A DNA stretch of 64,000 nt. It comes from Lactiplantibacillus daowaiensis. Lineage in GTDB: Bacteria; Bacillota; Bacilli; Lactobacillales; Lactobacillaceae. Under the pieces are notes generated by a model. The model ran no database searches. It was not told the DNA's origin and saw only the letters and a program-made list of their open reading frames with translations. Below, one piece after another: positions 33,447-41,751 of the stretch. Location of the stretch: NCBI RefSeq assembly GCF_005405085.1, contig NZ_BJDJ01000018.1, forward strand, positions 1 to 64,000, given 5' to 3'. Numbering within the stretch: position 1 is the stretch's first letter; every line of letters begins with the position of its first letter. Made by a program: the position numbers and the translations under genes.

Positions 33447-35099
33447 TTACTTCACGTACATGTACTTGTAGTTGTAAAGTGAACCAGCAGTGTTGTAAAT
33501 GATGCCCTTCAAGTTCGTCCGTGTTAAGTGCGCTGTCGCTTGTTGATAAACTGGGATGACACCTTGGTCATTCATCAACGTCTTTTCAGCGTTAACCATG
33601 TCGTTCCAACGAGCAGTGGTGTTGTTAGCATCCTTGCCTTCAGCATTGGCAACGTACTTGTCATAAGCGGCACTCTTATACTTCCCGTTGTTATAAGTGT
33701 TGCTTGAAGTAAATAGTGACAAGAATGAGATTGGATCAGTAAAGTCAGCGTTCCAAGCAGAAAGCACGGTATCGAAGTTCCCACTAGTTGAACGTGACAA
33801 ACGGGTCTTAAATGGCACGTTGTTGTTCGTGACCTTCAAGCCAGAAAGCTTTTGCCATTGACCTTGGATGTATTCAGAAGATTGTTTAGCTTTGTCAGTA
33901 TCATCAGATAATAACTTGATGGTCAATGACTTGGCCCCAATTTCCTTCATCCCTTCTTTGAACAACTTCTTCGCTTTGGTCATGTTGTATTCAACACCAC
34001 TCTTAACGTAAGCGTCGTCCACGAAGTCTTTACCAGTCTTAGGGTTGTTAGCTAAACCGCTTGAAACATAACCTTTAGAAACCTTGGACCCATCGCCCAA
34101 GACGGTGTTCACATATTCGTTTCGGTTGATTGAAAGTGACAAGGCTTGGCGAATCTTCTTGTTCTTGAAGGCTTTAGCTAATGTCTTGTTACTATCATTC
34201 CGGTTAAGTTCCAAGTAGAACGTTGAGGCTGTTTGACGAACCTTGTAGTTCTTGTTGGTCTTGTAATTCTTAACTTGTTGGCTAGAAAGCGTGGTGTCAT
34301 CAACCTTACCAGAGTTAAATAAGTTCAACCCAGTTGAGTTTTCCTTAACAACTTGGAAATTAAGTTGCTTCATCTTCACGCTCTTAGCATCCCAGTAGTC
34401 CTTGTTCTTGACTAACTTCCAGCTTAAGTTAGAACCAGTCCAACCAGTCATCTTGTAAGGGCCGTTGTAGACCATCGCAGTACTGGTTGTCCCATATTTC
34501 GAACCATACTTGTTAACGACTTTTTCATTTTGTGGGAAGAAATTAATGAAGCCCATTAATTTCTTGAAGTAAGCAATTGGCTTGTCCAAAGTAACGACCA
34601 ACTTGTAGTCGCCTTCAGCCTTAATCCCTAAAGTTGAAACAGCTTTTTTACCGTTAACGATTTGGTCAGCGTTTTTAATCCCAGAATATAAGTATGCGTA
34701 TTGTGACGCGGTCTTAGGATTAACGGTGCGTTGCCAGCCATAGACGAAGTCTTTAGCGGTAACTTTGTCGCCGTTACTCCATTTTGCGTTCTTGCGTAAG
34801 GTGAACGTATATGTTTTCCCACCGTTTGAAACTTTGGTTGCTTTGGCGATCCCCGGTGTAATGGAACCATTCTTACCAATCCGATACAACCCTTCGTTCG
34901 TGTTGTTCAAAGCATCTGAACTAACGACGTCGGTTGACTTGGAAATATCCATTGTTGGTAATTCCGCAGTTTCAGTTAAATTAGCAACTTGCTTAGTCTT
35001 ACCTGTTGATGACGAACTATTATTAGAACCACAGGCCGCTAAGAATAACAAGGATGCGCCGGCTACGACCGTAACTTTTGCAGCTGTTTTTAAATTCAT
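33447..35099 (-). CDS. oppA: oligopeptide-binding lipoprotein OppA
   Basis: 550 residues. Lipoprotein signal with lipobox LAAC (cysteine at about residue 23) and Ser/Asn-rich spacer, then an SBP family 5 domain (AKATKVSNGGKTYTFTLRKNAKWSNG region, KDFVYGWQRTVNP). Captures peptides outside the membrane for OppBCDF, the main route for amino-nitrogen in lactic acid bacteria. Promoter is 63 bases upstream. Confidence 0.95.
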   Translation of the reverse strand: MNLKTAAKVTVVAGASLLFLAACGSNNSSSSTGKTKQVANLTETAELPTMDISKSTDVVSSDALNNTNEGLYRIGKNGSITPGIAKATKVSNGGKTYTFTLRKNAKWSNGDKVTAKDFVYGWQRTVNPKTASQYAYLYSGIKNADQIVNGKKAVSTLGIKAEGDYKLVVTLDKPIAYFKKLMGFINFFPQNEKVVNKYGSKYGTTSTAMVYNGPYKMTGWTGSNLSWKLVKNKDYWDAKSVKMKQLNFQVVKENSTGLNLFNSGKVDDTTLSSQQVKNYKTNKNYKVRQTASTFYLELNRNDSNKTLAKAFKNKKIRQALSLSINRNEYVNTVLGDGSKVSKGYVSSGLANNPKTGKDFVDDAYVKSGVEYNMTKAKKLFKEGMKEIGAKSLTIKLLSDDTDKAKQSSEYIQGQWQKLSGLKVTNNNVPFKTRLSRSTSGNFDTVLSAWNADFTDPISFLSLFTSSNTYNNGKYKSAAYDKYVANAEGKDANNTTARWNDMVNAEKTLMNDQGVIPVYQQATAHLTRTNLKGIIYNTAGSLYNYKYMYVK

Positions 35100-35161
35100 A
35101 AAAACCCAACCCCTCTTACTTTTTTGATGTGTGTGTGCTTTTCCCTCGAAAAGTTAAAGTA

Positions 35162-35190
35162 ATTGTATATTATAAATAAATTAAAATCAA
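35162..35190 (-). promoter_or_regulatory. oppA promoter
   Basis: Minus strand -35 TTGATT (35185-35190), 17-base spacer, -10 TACAAT (35162-35167). The AT-rich 35191-35430 stretch upstream carries no supported gene. Confidence 0.65.
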
Positions 35191-35434
35191 TCCTAAATTC
35201 TAATTATTTTCATGAATTCGCCATAATTGTATTTATTAACTCATTTTTTAATACCATTACGAGTGCTAAAGATAGCGATGAATCGTTGGTATATCAGCAT
35301 TTCTATTTATGAATAGTGCTAATTTTAGTTTTTAAGCATTTTTAGTCATTTTTCTTAATAAATAATTCTTTTTTAGCTAAATCCACCATTTTCCGTCTTA
35401 AAATGTGTTAGTCAAAACAGCCAAAAATGGGCAA

Positions 35435-35468
35435 ACAAAAAAGGATCCTGACATTTTATCAGCATCCT
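35435..35468 (-). terminator. terminator ending the TSUP-DUF1634 transcript
   Basis: Minus strand AGGATGCTGA...TCAGGATCCT stem followed by TTTTTT. It lies beyond the structured element 35520-35905, so that element is probably transcribed as a 3' UTR. Confidence 0.8.
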
Positions 35469-35519
35469 CTTATTAATTAAGTAAATCTATTTGGCTATGA
35501 ATGAATTCTTATGCTAACC

Positions 35520-35905
35520 GACTCCAGTGGGGCATTGGCATGCTGTGAGGCAGACCTGCAGCCAAAGTGCGGTCTGCAGGGCGACTTAGAACGCCGCAAG
35601 AACCGCGGATTTCTAAGCTCGGCCAGGTTCTAAGTTGGCAAAGAACACCAACTAAGAACCTCGACACGGCATGCCAATGCCCCACTTCCGTCTCACTAAT
35701 GATACTAACGCGCTATCAACATCCGAGCCAGAAGTACCTAGCTGATTCACCGTGTCGAGTCACTTTGGCGGTGTTGTTGACCGCCTTAGTGACTGGGCCG
35801 ACCTTTAAGACGCGGTTTTCCGGCTTAAAGGCGCCCTGGGGACCGCTTTTTGGCCCCAGGTCTGCCCCCACAGTGAAACTGCTAGGTGCTGGCGGCGTCG
35901 AAAAG
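35520..35905 (-). other. GC-rich multi-hairpin element A (candidate structured 3'-UTR RNA)
   Basis: About 390 non-coding bases between the DUF1634 stop and its terminator, denser in G and C than the flanks. A perfect 17-bp inverted repeat (GTGGGGCATTGGCATGC, 35527-35543, with 35669-35685) encloses three hairpins (35550-35577, 35585-35617, 35625-35661). A second module has hairpins at 35758-35794 (AGTCACT and GGCGGT stems), 35795-35836 (CCTTTAAG/CTTAAAGG) and 35835-35860 (CCTGGGG/CCCCAGG). A 10-base segment (35660-35669) is complementary to 35750-35759, allowing an alternative fold. The second module shares two hairpins with element C. I do not recognise a named RNA family. Confidence 0.65.
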
Positions 35906-35911
35906 CGAAAA

Positions 35912-36289
35912 TTAGTGGCCCAAATAACCGATAATCGACGCAATAATAAGAATAATTAATACAATCGTCGTGATCCAGACATAGAGATGATCCTTTTCAA
36001 CCGCGAAGGCATAAATCGAGACGGCGACTCGCAGTGTAGGCGTTAAGATTAATAGGAATAGACCTAACATCATGACGGCATATGGTTTCAGTTCTGCCAC
36101 ACCGGTAAAAATAGCTTTAAAACTGTTCGGTTCAACACCGTTTGGATAACCACCCGTCCCTTGAATCAGCATCATAATAATGCCAATTGCGATCACAATC
36201 GCGGAGATCACGACCCCAATCCGTAAAATCTGGCCAATAATCAATTCAACTTTGTGCATTTCTTGGGCTTTACTGTTTTTTTGAATCAT
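35912..36289 (-). CDS. DUF1634 membrane protein
   Basis: 125 residues with three hydrophobic helices and a conserved central loop; DUF1634 proteins are regularly encoded next to TSUP exporters. Its ATG overlaps the upstream TSUP stop by one base (TAATG), so the two probably act as one system. Role unknown. Confidence 0.8.
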   Translation of the reverse strand: MIQKNSKAQEMHKVELIIGQILRIGVVISAIVIAIGIIMMLIQGTGGYPNGVEPNSFKAIFTGVAELKPYAVMMLGLFLLILTPTLRVAVSIYAFAVEKDHLYVWITTIVLIILIIASIIGYLGH

Positions 36290-37143
36290 TAGATGGTCAC
36301 CCCGAATCCTTTAGCAATCATTTGAATGCCCAAATATAACATGACGGGCACAAAAATCATCCGAATCAAACGTGGTTTGAGATGTTGCATGATGCGGGTC
36401 CCGATTAAAGCACCCACTAAAATCCCAATCGCTAATGGTGCCGCGATGCCAGCTTTAATCGACCCATTAAAGAAGTAAACCATCGCACTTGCAGCGGCGG
36501 TGACACCCATCATTAAGTTCGAGGTTGCTGACGATGGCTTGAGCGGCATGTGCATGATCGTATCCATCGCCAAGACTTTAAACGCCCCACTCCCGATACC
36601 TAACAAACCACTCGCTAATCCAGCCCCAAACATCATCGTAAACCCACCAGGCACATTTTGAACTTGATAATCAATTTGTTCATCTAAAGCTTTATCATAA
36701 TAAGTCCCATTTAAATTCAATTGGGTGGCTAACTTGTCCGCTTGTACATTTTGCGCATCACTGTTTTTATTCATTAACTTGCGGATCATATTGTAAGTCG
36801 TAAAGACCAATAATGCCCCAAATAAGAAGTATAAAAAGGTGGCGTGCACAACGCCAGTTAAGACTGCGCCTAACACGGCCCCGACCGTGGTCGCTATTTC
36901 CAAAAACATGGCAACACGTAGATTCAACATTTCATCTTTTAAATAGGCAATCGTAGAGCCGGAACTAGTCGCGATAACCGCAATAATACTGGCCCCAATC
37001 GCATACTTAATATCCAATCCTAAGCCTAACGTTAAGATGGGCGTAATAATCATCCCACCACCGATACCGAGAATCGCACCGAAAATACCAGCAATCATGC
37101 CGACCCCCAGCATTAATAATAATGAATAAATCACATCTTTCAC
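36289..37143 (-). CDS. TSUP (TauE/SafE) family anion exporter
   Basis: 284 residues, about eight membrane helices with glycine-rich GAILGIGGGMIITPILTLGLG and GLLGIGSGAFKVLAMD repeats, the two half-family signatures. The family exports or imports sulfite, sulfonates and organic anions; the substrate here is unknown. The first start is a GTG at 37143; another GTG three codons in has better spacing to AAGGTG. Coupled to DUF1634; a LysR gene lies upstream on the same strand and may regulate it. Confidence 0.88.
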   Translation of the reverse strand: MKDVIYSLLLMLGVGMIAGIFGAILGIGGGMIITPILTLGLGLDIKYAIGASIIAVIATSSGSTIAYLKDEMLNLRVAMFLEIATTVGAVLGAVLTGVVHATFLYFLFGALLVFTTYNMIRKLMNKNSDAQNVQADKLATQLNLNGTYYDKALDEQIDYQVQNVPGGFTMMFGAGLASGLLGIGSGAFKVLAMDTIMHMPLKPSSATSNLMMGVTAAASAMVYFFNGSIKAGIAAPLAIGILVGALIGTRIMQHLKPRLIRMIFVPVMLYLGIQMIAKGFGVTI

Positions 37144-37362
37144 CTTCGCCTTTTTAATTTCACTAGTTAGTGTACCATTTAATTACGTGGTTACCTAATA
37201 CATACAAGTTATCGAGGTAACCCCTTGATAGGCAAGGATTCAAGCAACCTTAGCAATTTCAGCCGCGTCAATCATTAAAATTGATGTAACCGTCAACACA
37301 GTTGTTAATTCAATGTTTTTGTTTTTCTAGTGATTAAAAAATTAGATACCAATTGACTGAAA

Positions 37363-38244
37363 TTAGTCTACCGCTTTTGCTTGCTTAAATTGCGCCATAA
37401 AACCAGCCACCAGCGGTGTCGCCAATGATTCTGCCGTCGTTGCTAAAACGAGCTGCGTTTCAAAACGCCGATCGGCTAATGAACGTACGATGACTTGGTC
37501 AGAAGCATAGGTTTCCGCTAACGAACGTGGGACTAAAGCGACCCCGATTTGGCGGTCAGCCCAATGCATCGCCGTGCGGGCGTCATCACAAGTCATCACG
37601 TATTGTGGCTCAAACGCTTCTTCTAAAAAGGCCACGTGAAAGAGCTCATTGAAGCGGCGATACTTAATCAAAGGTAACGCCGCTAAATCCTTTAACCGTA
37701 ACTGACGTCGTTGCGTAAATTGATGATAACGTTTCGGCAAGACTGCCACCATGCGTTCTGAGTCAAAATAGCGACAAACCAAGTGCTGCTGATTAAATGG
37801 CGTCCGTAAAATCGCGACATCTAATAATCGTTTATGCAAGTCATCTAATAATTCATACGTGTTGCCTTCAGTGACATCTAACTGAACATCCCCATGTTGT
37901 TTAAGCCAACTCATTAAAGCCTGATTGGGCATCACTCCCGCCGATGATGAGACCAACCCTAAATTAAGGGTCCCGGTAATCCCATGGGCCAAGGCACGCA
38001 CTTTATTTTCAGCAGTGGCTGATAGCTGAGTCAACTGTTGCGCATAGCTGACGAGCAACTGACCGGCTGGCGTCACTGTCACGCCTTGTGGCAGTCGTTT
38101 AAATAGTGCCACGCCTAATTCAGTTTCTAGTTGTTTGATTTGATAACTTAGCGGTGGCTGGGCCACATGTAGCCGTTTAGCCGCCGCCGTCATTTGGCCT
38201 TCTTCAGCAACCGCCAAAAAGTACCGTAATTGTTTTAAATTCAT
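37363..38244 (-). CDS. LysR family transcriptional regulator
   Basis: 293 residues. Typical N-terminal winged helix-turn-helix (MNLKQLRYFLAVAEEGQMTA, AAKRLHVAQPPLSYQIKQLE) and a periplasmic-binding-like effector domain. ATG at 38244 has GGGGTGGG upstream; an in-frame GTG three codons earlier is possible. It sits upstream of the TSUP-DUF1634 pair and divergent from the MucBP gene; either could be its target. The 219-base gap to the TSUP gene has a GGTTACC/GGTAACC inverted repeat (about 37190-37224). Confidence 0.9.
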   Translation of the reverse strand: MNLKQLRYFLAVAEEGQMTAAAKRLHVAQPPLSYQIKQLETELGVALFKRLPQGVTVTPAGQLLVSYAQQLTQLSATAENKVRALAHGITGTLNLGLVSSSAGVMPNQALMSWLKQHGDVQLDVTEGNTYELLDDLHKRLLDVAILRTPFNQQHLVCRYFDSERMVAVLPKRYHQFTQRRQLRLKDLAALPLIKYRRFNELFHVAFLEEAFEPQYVMTCDDARTAMHWADRQIGVALVPRSLAETYASDQVIVRSLADRRFETQLVLATTAESLATPLVAGFMAQFKQAKAVD

Positions 38245-38387
38245 GATTCCCACCCCATTCCTTTTTAGTATACCCGATTATGGCAAGTGCTAAACTTAAG
38301 TTTTTGACAATCAACAAAACGTGCCGGAATCGCTAACAATGCGTTATACTAGAGATATTGAAGATTTTAATGGAAGGAGTGGTCTGG

Positions 38388-39464
38388 ATGCATTTTTTCG
38401 ACCGGCTTAAAGGCATGTTACAAGCACTTGATAGCGATGCAACCGCAGACACATCAACTGCTAAGCCCGTCACGCCGATTACCACGCCCTTAGACCCAGA
38501 CGAACCGACCGCATTACAGGCTAGTCAACCGTTAACTGGTGCGCCAGTCGTTAATCAGACGCCGGCACTAGTACTCGTCCATCATGTTGACGAAACTGGC
38601 AAGGAATTACGAGCCCCAGAAATGATTGCAGGGACCATTGGTGATGAAATCCACCTCCCTGAAGTCAATTTGCCGGGTTATCATTTAGTCGATATCGATG
38701 GGCTGACGCGCTGGTTCACAACTGAACAGTCCCGCATCGTTTTGACCTATGAACGCCAAGCTGGTCAACCGATTTGGGTCTATGCTTATGATATTGACCA
38801 ACGCCAGCTCATCGGCCTACCGACGATGCAACGTGGCCGTTTAGGCGATCCATACGACGTGAGCGCGCCAACTGTTGCGGGTTTCAAGTTACTCCGTTCA
38901 GTGGGTGACTTAACGGGTGAATATACGACCACTTCAAAAACGGTCTTATTCTTCTATCGTAATGCCAATTGGCGCCAAACTGATTTAAGTACTGGTTTTG
39001 TACAAATCAAAACACCGACTAAGGTTTATCCTTATCCGGGTGCCACCACGACTAATTATTGGATTACGTTACCCGTTGGGGCAATTTACAAGACCTTTAT
39101 GCGAGTCCAGCTGAATGACAATTCCACGTGGTACACCCTAGGTGAAGATCAATGGATTGCCGAGACTCACGTCCAATTGACGAACAGTAATCAATTGTTA
39201 CCACCAACGCCAGCTGCTTATGAGACGCGCCATAAAAAGCAAGTCCGGCAAACTGGGGTCGTTAGCTTTGTGCCAGGTAAACAAGTCCACACGTACTTGG
39301 AACCATACGGGCGCTATCTAACGACGGTCACCCATGGCGAAACCGTCACTTTGACGGAACGGCTTGTGGATGACAATCGCGTGGTCTGGTATCGAATTCA
39401 GGACCGGGGCTATTTGCCGGGTCGTTACTTGACACAACTCGATCCACCGGATTATTGGGGTTAA
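38388..39464 (+). CDS. MucBP-domain protein lacking an obvious signal peptide
   Basis: 358 residues from the ATG after GGAAGGAG. A Thr/Pro-rich linker (about 20-70), then two MucBP-type domains (VHHVDETGKELRAPEMIAG..., VYAYDIDQRQLIG...), followed by two SH3/GW-like modules (VQIKTPTKVYPYPGATTTNY..., VVSFVPGKQVHTYLEPYG). Such modules normally bind mucin or wall outside the cell, yet there is no hydrophobic signal helix (start MHFFDRLKGMLQALD) and no anchor. A TATACT -10 lies at 38345-38350. Either non-classically exported, or used inside the cell. Confidence 0.75.
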   Translation: MHFFDRLKGMLQALDSDATADTSTAKPVTPITTPLDPDEPTALQASQPLTGAPVVNQTPALVLVHHVDETGKELRAPEMIAGTIGDEIHLPEVNLPGYHLVDIDGLTRWFTTEQSRIVLTYERQAGQPIWVYAYDIDQRQLIGLPTMQRGRLGDPYDVSAPTVAGFKLLRSVGDLTGEYTTTSKTVLFFYRNANWRQTDLSTGFVQIKTPTKVYPYPGATTTNYWITLPVGAIYKTFMRVQLNDNSTWYTLGEDQWIAETHVQLTNSNQLLPPTPAAYETRHKKQVRQTGVVSFVPGKQVHTYLEPYGRYLTTVTHGETVTLTERLVDDNRVVWYRIQDRGYLPGRYLTQLDPPDYWG

Positions 39465-39485
39465 CTCATATTAAATACAATCAAG

Positions 39486-39528
39486 ACAAGCAGCCAACTT
39501 CTCAATCGAGAAATTGACTGCTTGTTTT
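39486..39528 (+). terminator. terminator of the MucBP gene
   Basis: ACAAGCAG...CTGCTTGT stem with inner CAA/TTG pairs followed by TTTTT. Confidence 0.8.
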
Positions 39529-39612
39529 TGTATCTCAGGTTTAATTCAAATTGTTCAATTAATATATAGTCGCCAGAAAAAGCGCCTATTCGTGCAGCTT
39601 GATTTGCCAAAC

Positions 39613-39645
39613 AAAAAAGTCGATTCCCCACACAAGGAATCGACT
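39613..39645 (-). terminator. terminator of the NlpC/P60 gene
   Basis: Minus strand AGTCGATTCC / GGAATCGACT perfect 10-bp stem followed by TTTTTT. Confidence 0.9.
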
Positions 39646-39668
39646 GTCAGTCATAACACTATTTATTA

Positions 39669-40211
39669 TTAATTAGCAGCTTTTTGCATGTTCGTTACGC
39701 GAGCGTAACCTGAAACATATGGGTGCCACCATGAAGCGTGGAAGGATTCCTTCTTAACACCATTGTTTTGTGCATCGATCATTTGACCATTACCAACGTA
39801 AATCCCAACGTGGGCAATCCCAGAACCGTAGTTAAAGAAGATTAAGTCACCCTTCTTTAAGTTCGCACCAGAGATATGCTTGTATTTTGCATATTGTGCT
39901 GCGGCAGTCCGTGGCAACGTCTTTTTGATTGACTTTTTGTAAACGTACTTCGTTAAGCCAGAGCAGTCAAAACTGTTAGGGCCAACTGAACCGTAGCTGT
40001 AACGTTTGCCAAGTTGTTGTTTAGCAACTTTGTATAACTTGTCGTACTTGGTTGTCTTAGTAGCAGTTGAATCATTATCCGTAGTCGTTGTGGTTGTCGT
40101 CGTATCAGCAGAGTCATCGGCGAAAGCCGTTTGGCTAGTTGCCACCCCTGCAGTTAACATTAAAACAAACGTAAGTAATCCGATAAATAATTGACTGGCT
40201 CTTTTTGACAT
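39669..40211 (-). CDS. secreted NlpC/P60 peptidoglycan endopeptidase
   Basis: 180 residues: signal peptide (cut near AFAD, residue 32), a short Thr-rich stretch, and a C-terminal NlpC/P60 domain with catalytic Cys in NSFDCSGLTKYVY, His in AHVGIYVGNGQMIDA, and a third polar residue region at HASWWHPYV. Cuts the D-Glu-diamino acid bond in stem peptides, for cell separation or growth. A WalR box far upstream points to cell-wall two-component control. A paralogous enzyme is at 52448. Confidence 0.92.
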   Translation of the reverse strand: MSKRASQLFIGLLTFVLMLTAGVATSQTAFADDSADTTTTTTTTDNDSTATKTTKYDKLYKVAKQQLGKRYSYGSVGPNSFDCSGLTKYVYKKSIKKTLPRTAAAQYAKYKHISGANLKKGDLIFFNYGSGIAHVGIYVGNGQMIDAQNNGVKKESFHASWWHPYVSGYARVTNMQKAAN

Positions 40212-40487
40212 TAATTGACGCTCCCCTTGTATGTAGTGTGTGTATTTGGCTTATGTATTTATCAACAGTGACTATCTTAGCAAGTTTATGTTACAAACCG
40301 CTTACGTAAACATCTCAACCCTGTTAAACCCACGTAATCCAGTCATCATATAAGTTTATCGTTCCTGTAAGCGCTGTTGTTAAGGCTTTCTTAAGGTTAG
40401 TCAAAATAAATTAAATTAATATTTTTTTAACAATATTAGGCAAATTTTAGCAATGTCCATGTAAATCAATCGAAAAATTTCGCTTAA
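40212..40487. other. long 5' region of the NlpC/P60 gene
   Basis: About 275 AT-rich bases without a gene. Between the WalR box and the start codon a possible minus-strand promoter is TTGCCT, 16 bases, TATTAA (near 40410-40445), but it is weak. The leader would be long. Confidence 0.4.
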
Positions 40488-40504
40488 GTTACAAACTTGT
40501 TACA
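40488..40504 (-). promoter_or_regulatory. WalR-type binding site
   Basis: Minus strand TGTAAC-AAGTT-TGTAAC exactly fits the WalR (YycF) consensus of two TGTWAH hexamers 5 bases apart. WalRK controls peptidoglycan hydrolases in Firmicutes, and the downstream gene is one. Confidence 0.7.
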
Positions 40505-40506
40505 AT

Positions 40507-40537
40507 AAAAGGGTGTTAACCAATTTGGCTAACACCC
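40507..40537 (-). terminator. terminator of the GRP transporter gene
   Basis: Minus strand GGGTGTTAGCC / GGTTAACACCC stem followed by TTTT. Confidence 0.82.
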
Positions 40538-40562
40538 GATAATCATTTTTATATTTAATATT

Positions 40563-41414
40563 TTACAGAAAAGCTGTCATAATACTGCCAATGACAATCA
40601 AGGCCAATCCCATCATCGTTAATCGGAATTCTCGATGTGATTTAGATTCACCTAAAACGAGCATCCCACCTAGCGTCGAAATTACGACACTCAGCTGCGT
40701 AATGACATACGCGGTGGCGACCCCATTAGCTTTAGCTGAGAAGATATAAGCTAATGCAGAAACACCAAAAACAGCGCCTGCCGACATATTCAACCAACTT
40801 GTCCTTTCTTTGAACGTATGGGCATGACCACTTAACAAGACATATAAGATGGCCCCAATAAAGATGCCCAACATTTGTGGGAAGAAGATTGACAAACTAG
40901 ATGCCGAAACCGCTTTAGGTAAGGCACTATAACCCCAGTATCCAATCGTTGTTGGCACCAGGACCGTTAAGCCACTCATCAAGCCAGCCCGACTTTCGGA
41001 ACTATCGGTAATCGCAGTCAAGGCGACCCCGATAATCATCAAAATAATCGCTGCAAAACCGACTAACTTTGCGGTATTGCCGCTCCATTCACCAAACATC
41101 AACACCCCAATGACTGACGTCCCAATCAGTTGTAAGCCAGTTGAAATCGGCATCGTGGTACTGACACCCATTTTGGCATATGACGTATACTGGCCGATTT
41201 GACCAATCACCCAACAAGCACCAGAAACAGCACTTAATAAAAAGACGCTCACGGCGACAGTTGGTTGGAACATGAGTTGAACAATCAAACCAACTAATAA
41301 GGCGCCCATCCCGGTACCCAACGTTTGATTGGTTGGTTTACCGCCAATCTTCGACAACAATAGCGGGTTTAAGCCCCAACCAATCGCGGGGATCAATGCA
41401 ATTAAAATGTTCAA
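40563..41414 (-). CDS. GRP-family sugar uptake protein (GlcU/RbsU-like)
   Basis: About 283 residues, ten hydrophobic helices, the drug/metabolite-transporter fold of the glucose/ribose uptake (GRP) family: IPAIGWGLNPLLLSKIGG, GACWVIGQIGQYTSYAKMG, STGLQLIGTSVIGVL. Proton-coupled, non-PTS sugar import. I chose a TTG about 10 bases after AGGAGG, which gives the family's usual length (about 285); the frame opens 12 codons earlier inside the ribosome binding site. Substrate (glucose or ribose) not decidable. Confidence 0.85.
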   Translation of the reverse strand: MNILIALIPAIGWGLNPLLLSKIGGKPTNQTLGTGMGALLVGLIVQLMFQPTVAVSVFLLSAVSGACWVIGQIGQYTSYAKMGVSTTMPISTGLQLIGTSVIGVLMFGEWSGNTAKLVGFAAIILMIIGVALTAITDSSESRAGLMSGLTVLVPTTIGYWGYSALPKAVSASSLSIFFPQMLGIFIGAILYVLLSGHAHTFKERTSWLNMSAGAVFGVSALAYIFSAKANGVATAYVITQLSVVISTLGGMLVLGESKSHREFRLTMMGLALIVIGSIMTAFL

Positions 41415-41502
41415 AATCTGAAAGCCTCCTAGTCTCTTGCTACCGATCACTTAAAAAAGCGATATCAATAGTCTAACATTATTATTCGAAAAGATTAACC
41501 AT

Positions 41503-41554
41503 AAAAAAACGACGCTAACCCTTTTCATAAAGCAAAGAAAACGGTTAACGTCGT
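41503..41554. terminator. bidirectional terminator downstream of prfC
   Basis: ACGACGCTAACC...GGTTAACGTCGT stem with A and T runs on both sides. On the minus strand it follows prfC and element B. Confidence 0.8.
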
Positions 41555-41621
41555 GTTTTTATAGCATTGGAAGCGGTGCCTGTTGTTGGCTTATTTTCAT
41601 TGGTGCTGGTGTGTTTTTTGA

Positions 41622-41751
41622 CGAGTCGAAACGTGTTCGGCAAGCCTGAGGGTTCCGCTTAGCTACGCTAGGTGACCGCACCGGAAAACCCACCGGCACA
41701 ATCCCCTAGCTAGGCTAATGCTCACCCTCAACCCGGCTTACCTCACACTCT
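41622..41751 (-). other. structured repeat element B in the prfC 3' UTR
   Basis: About 130 bases on the minus strand, starting at the last base of the prfC stop codon. It shares with element C the ordered blocks AGAGTGTGAG, CGGGTTGA, GTGAGCATT, GCCTAGCTA, CCGGTGGGTTTTC, TAGCGTAGC, AAGCGGAAC and AACACGTTTCG. The central hairpin (41668-41709) has a conserved loop (TGGGTTTT) and a stem whose sequence differs from C while still pairing. Between it and the terminator, 41555-41621 shows no gene. Confidence 0.7.

Noticed and set aside
35200..35240. CodY-like box upstream of oppA (GAATTCATGAAAATA)
   Set aside because: Five of fifteen positions differ from the CodY consensus and CodY is not expected in this group.
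35567..35959. 130-codon plus-strand open frame through element A
   Set aside because: No ribosome binding site, composition driven by hairpin repeats, and it runs into the antisense of the DUF1634 gene.
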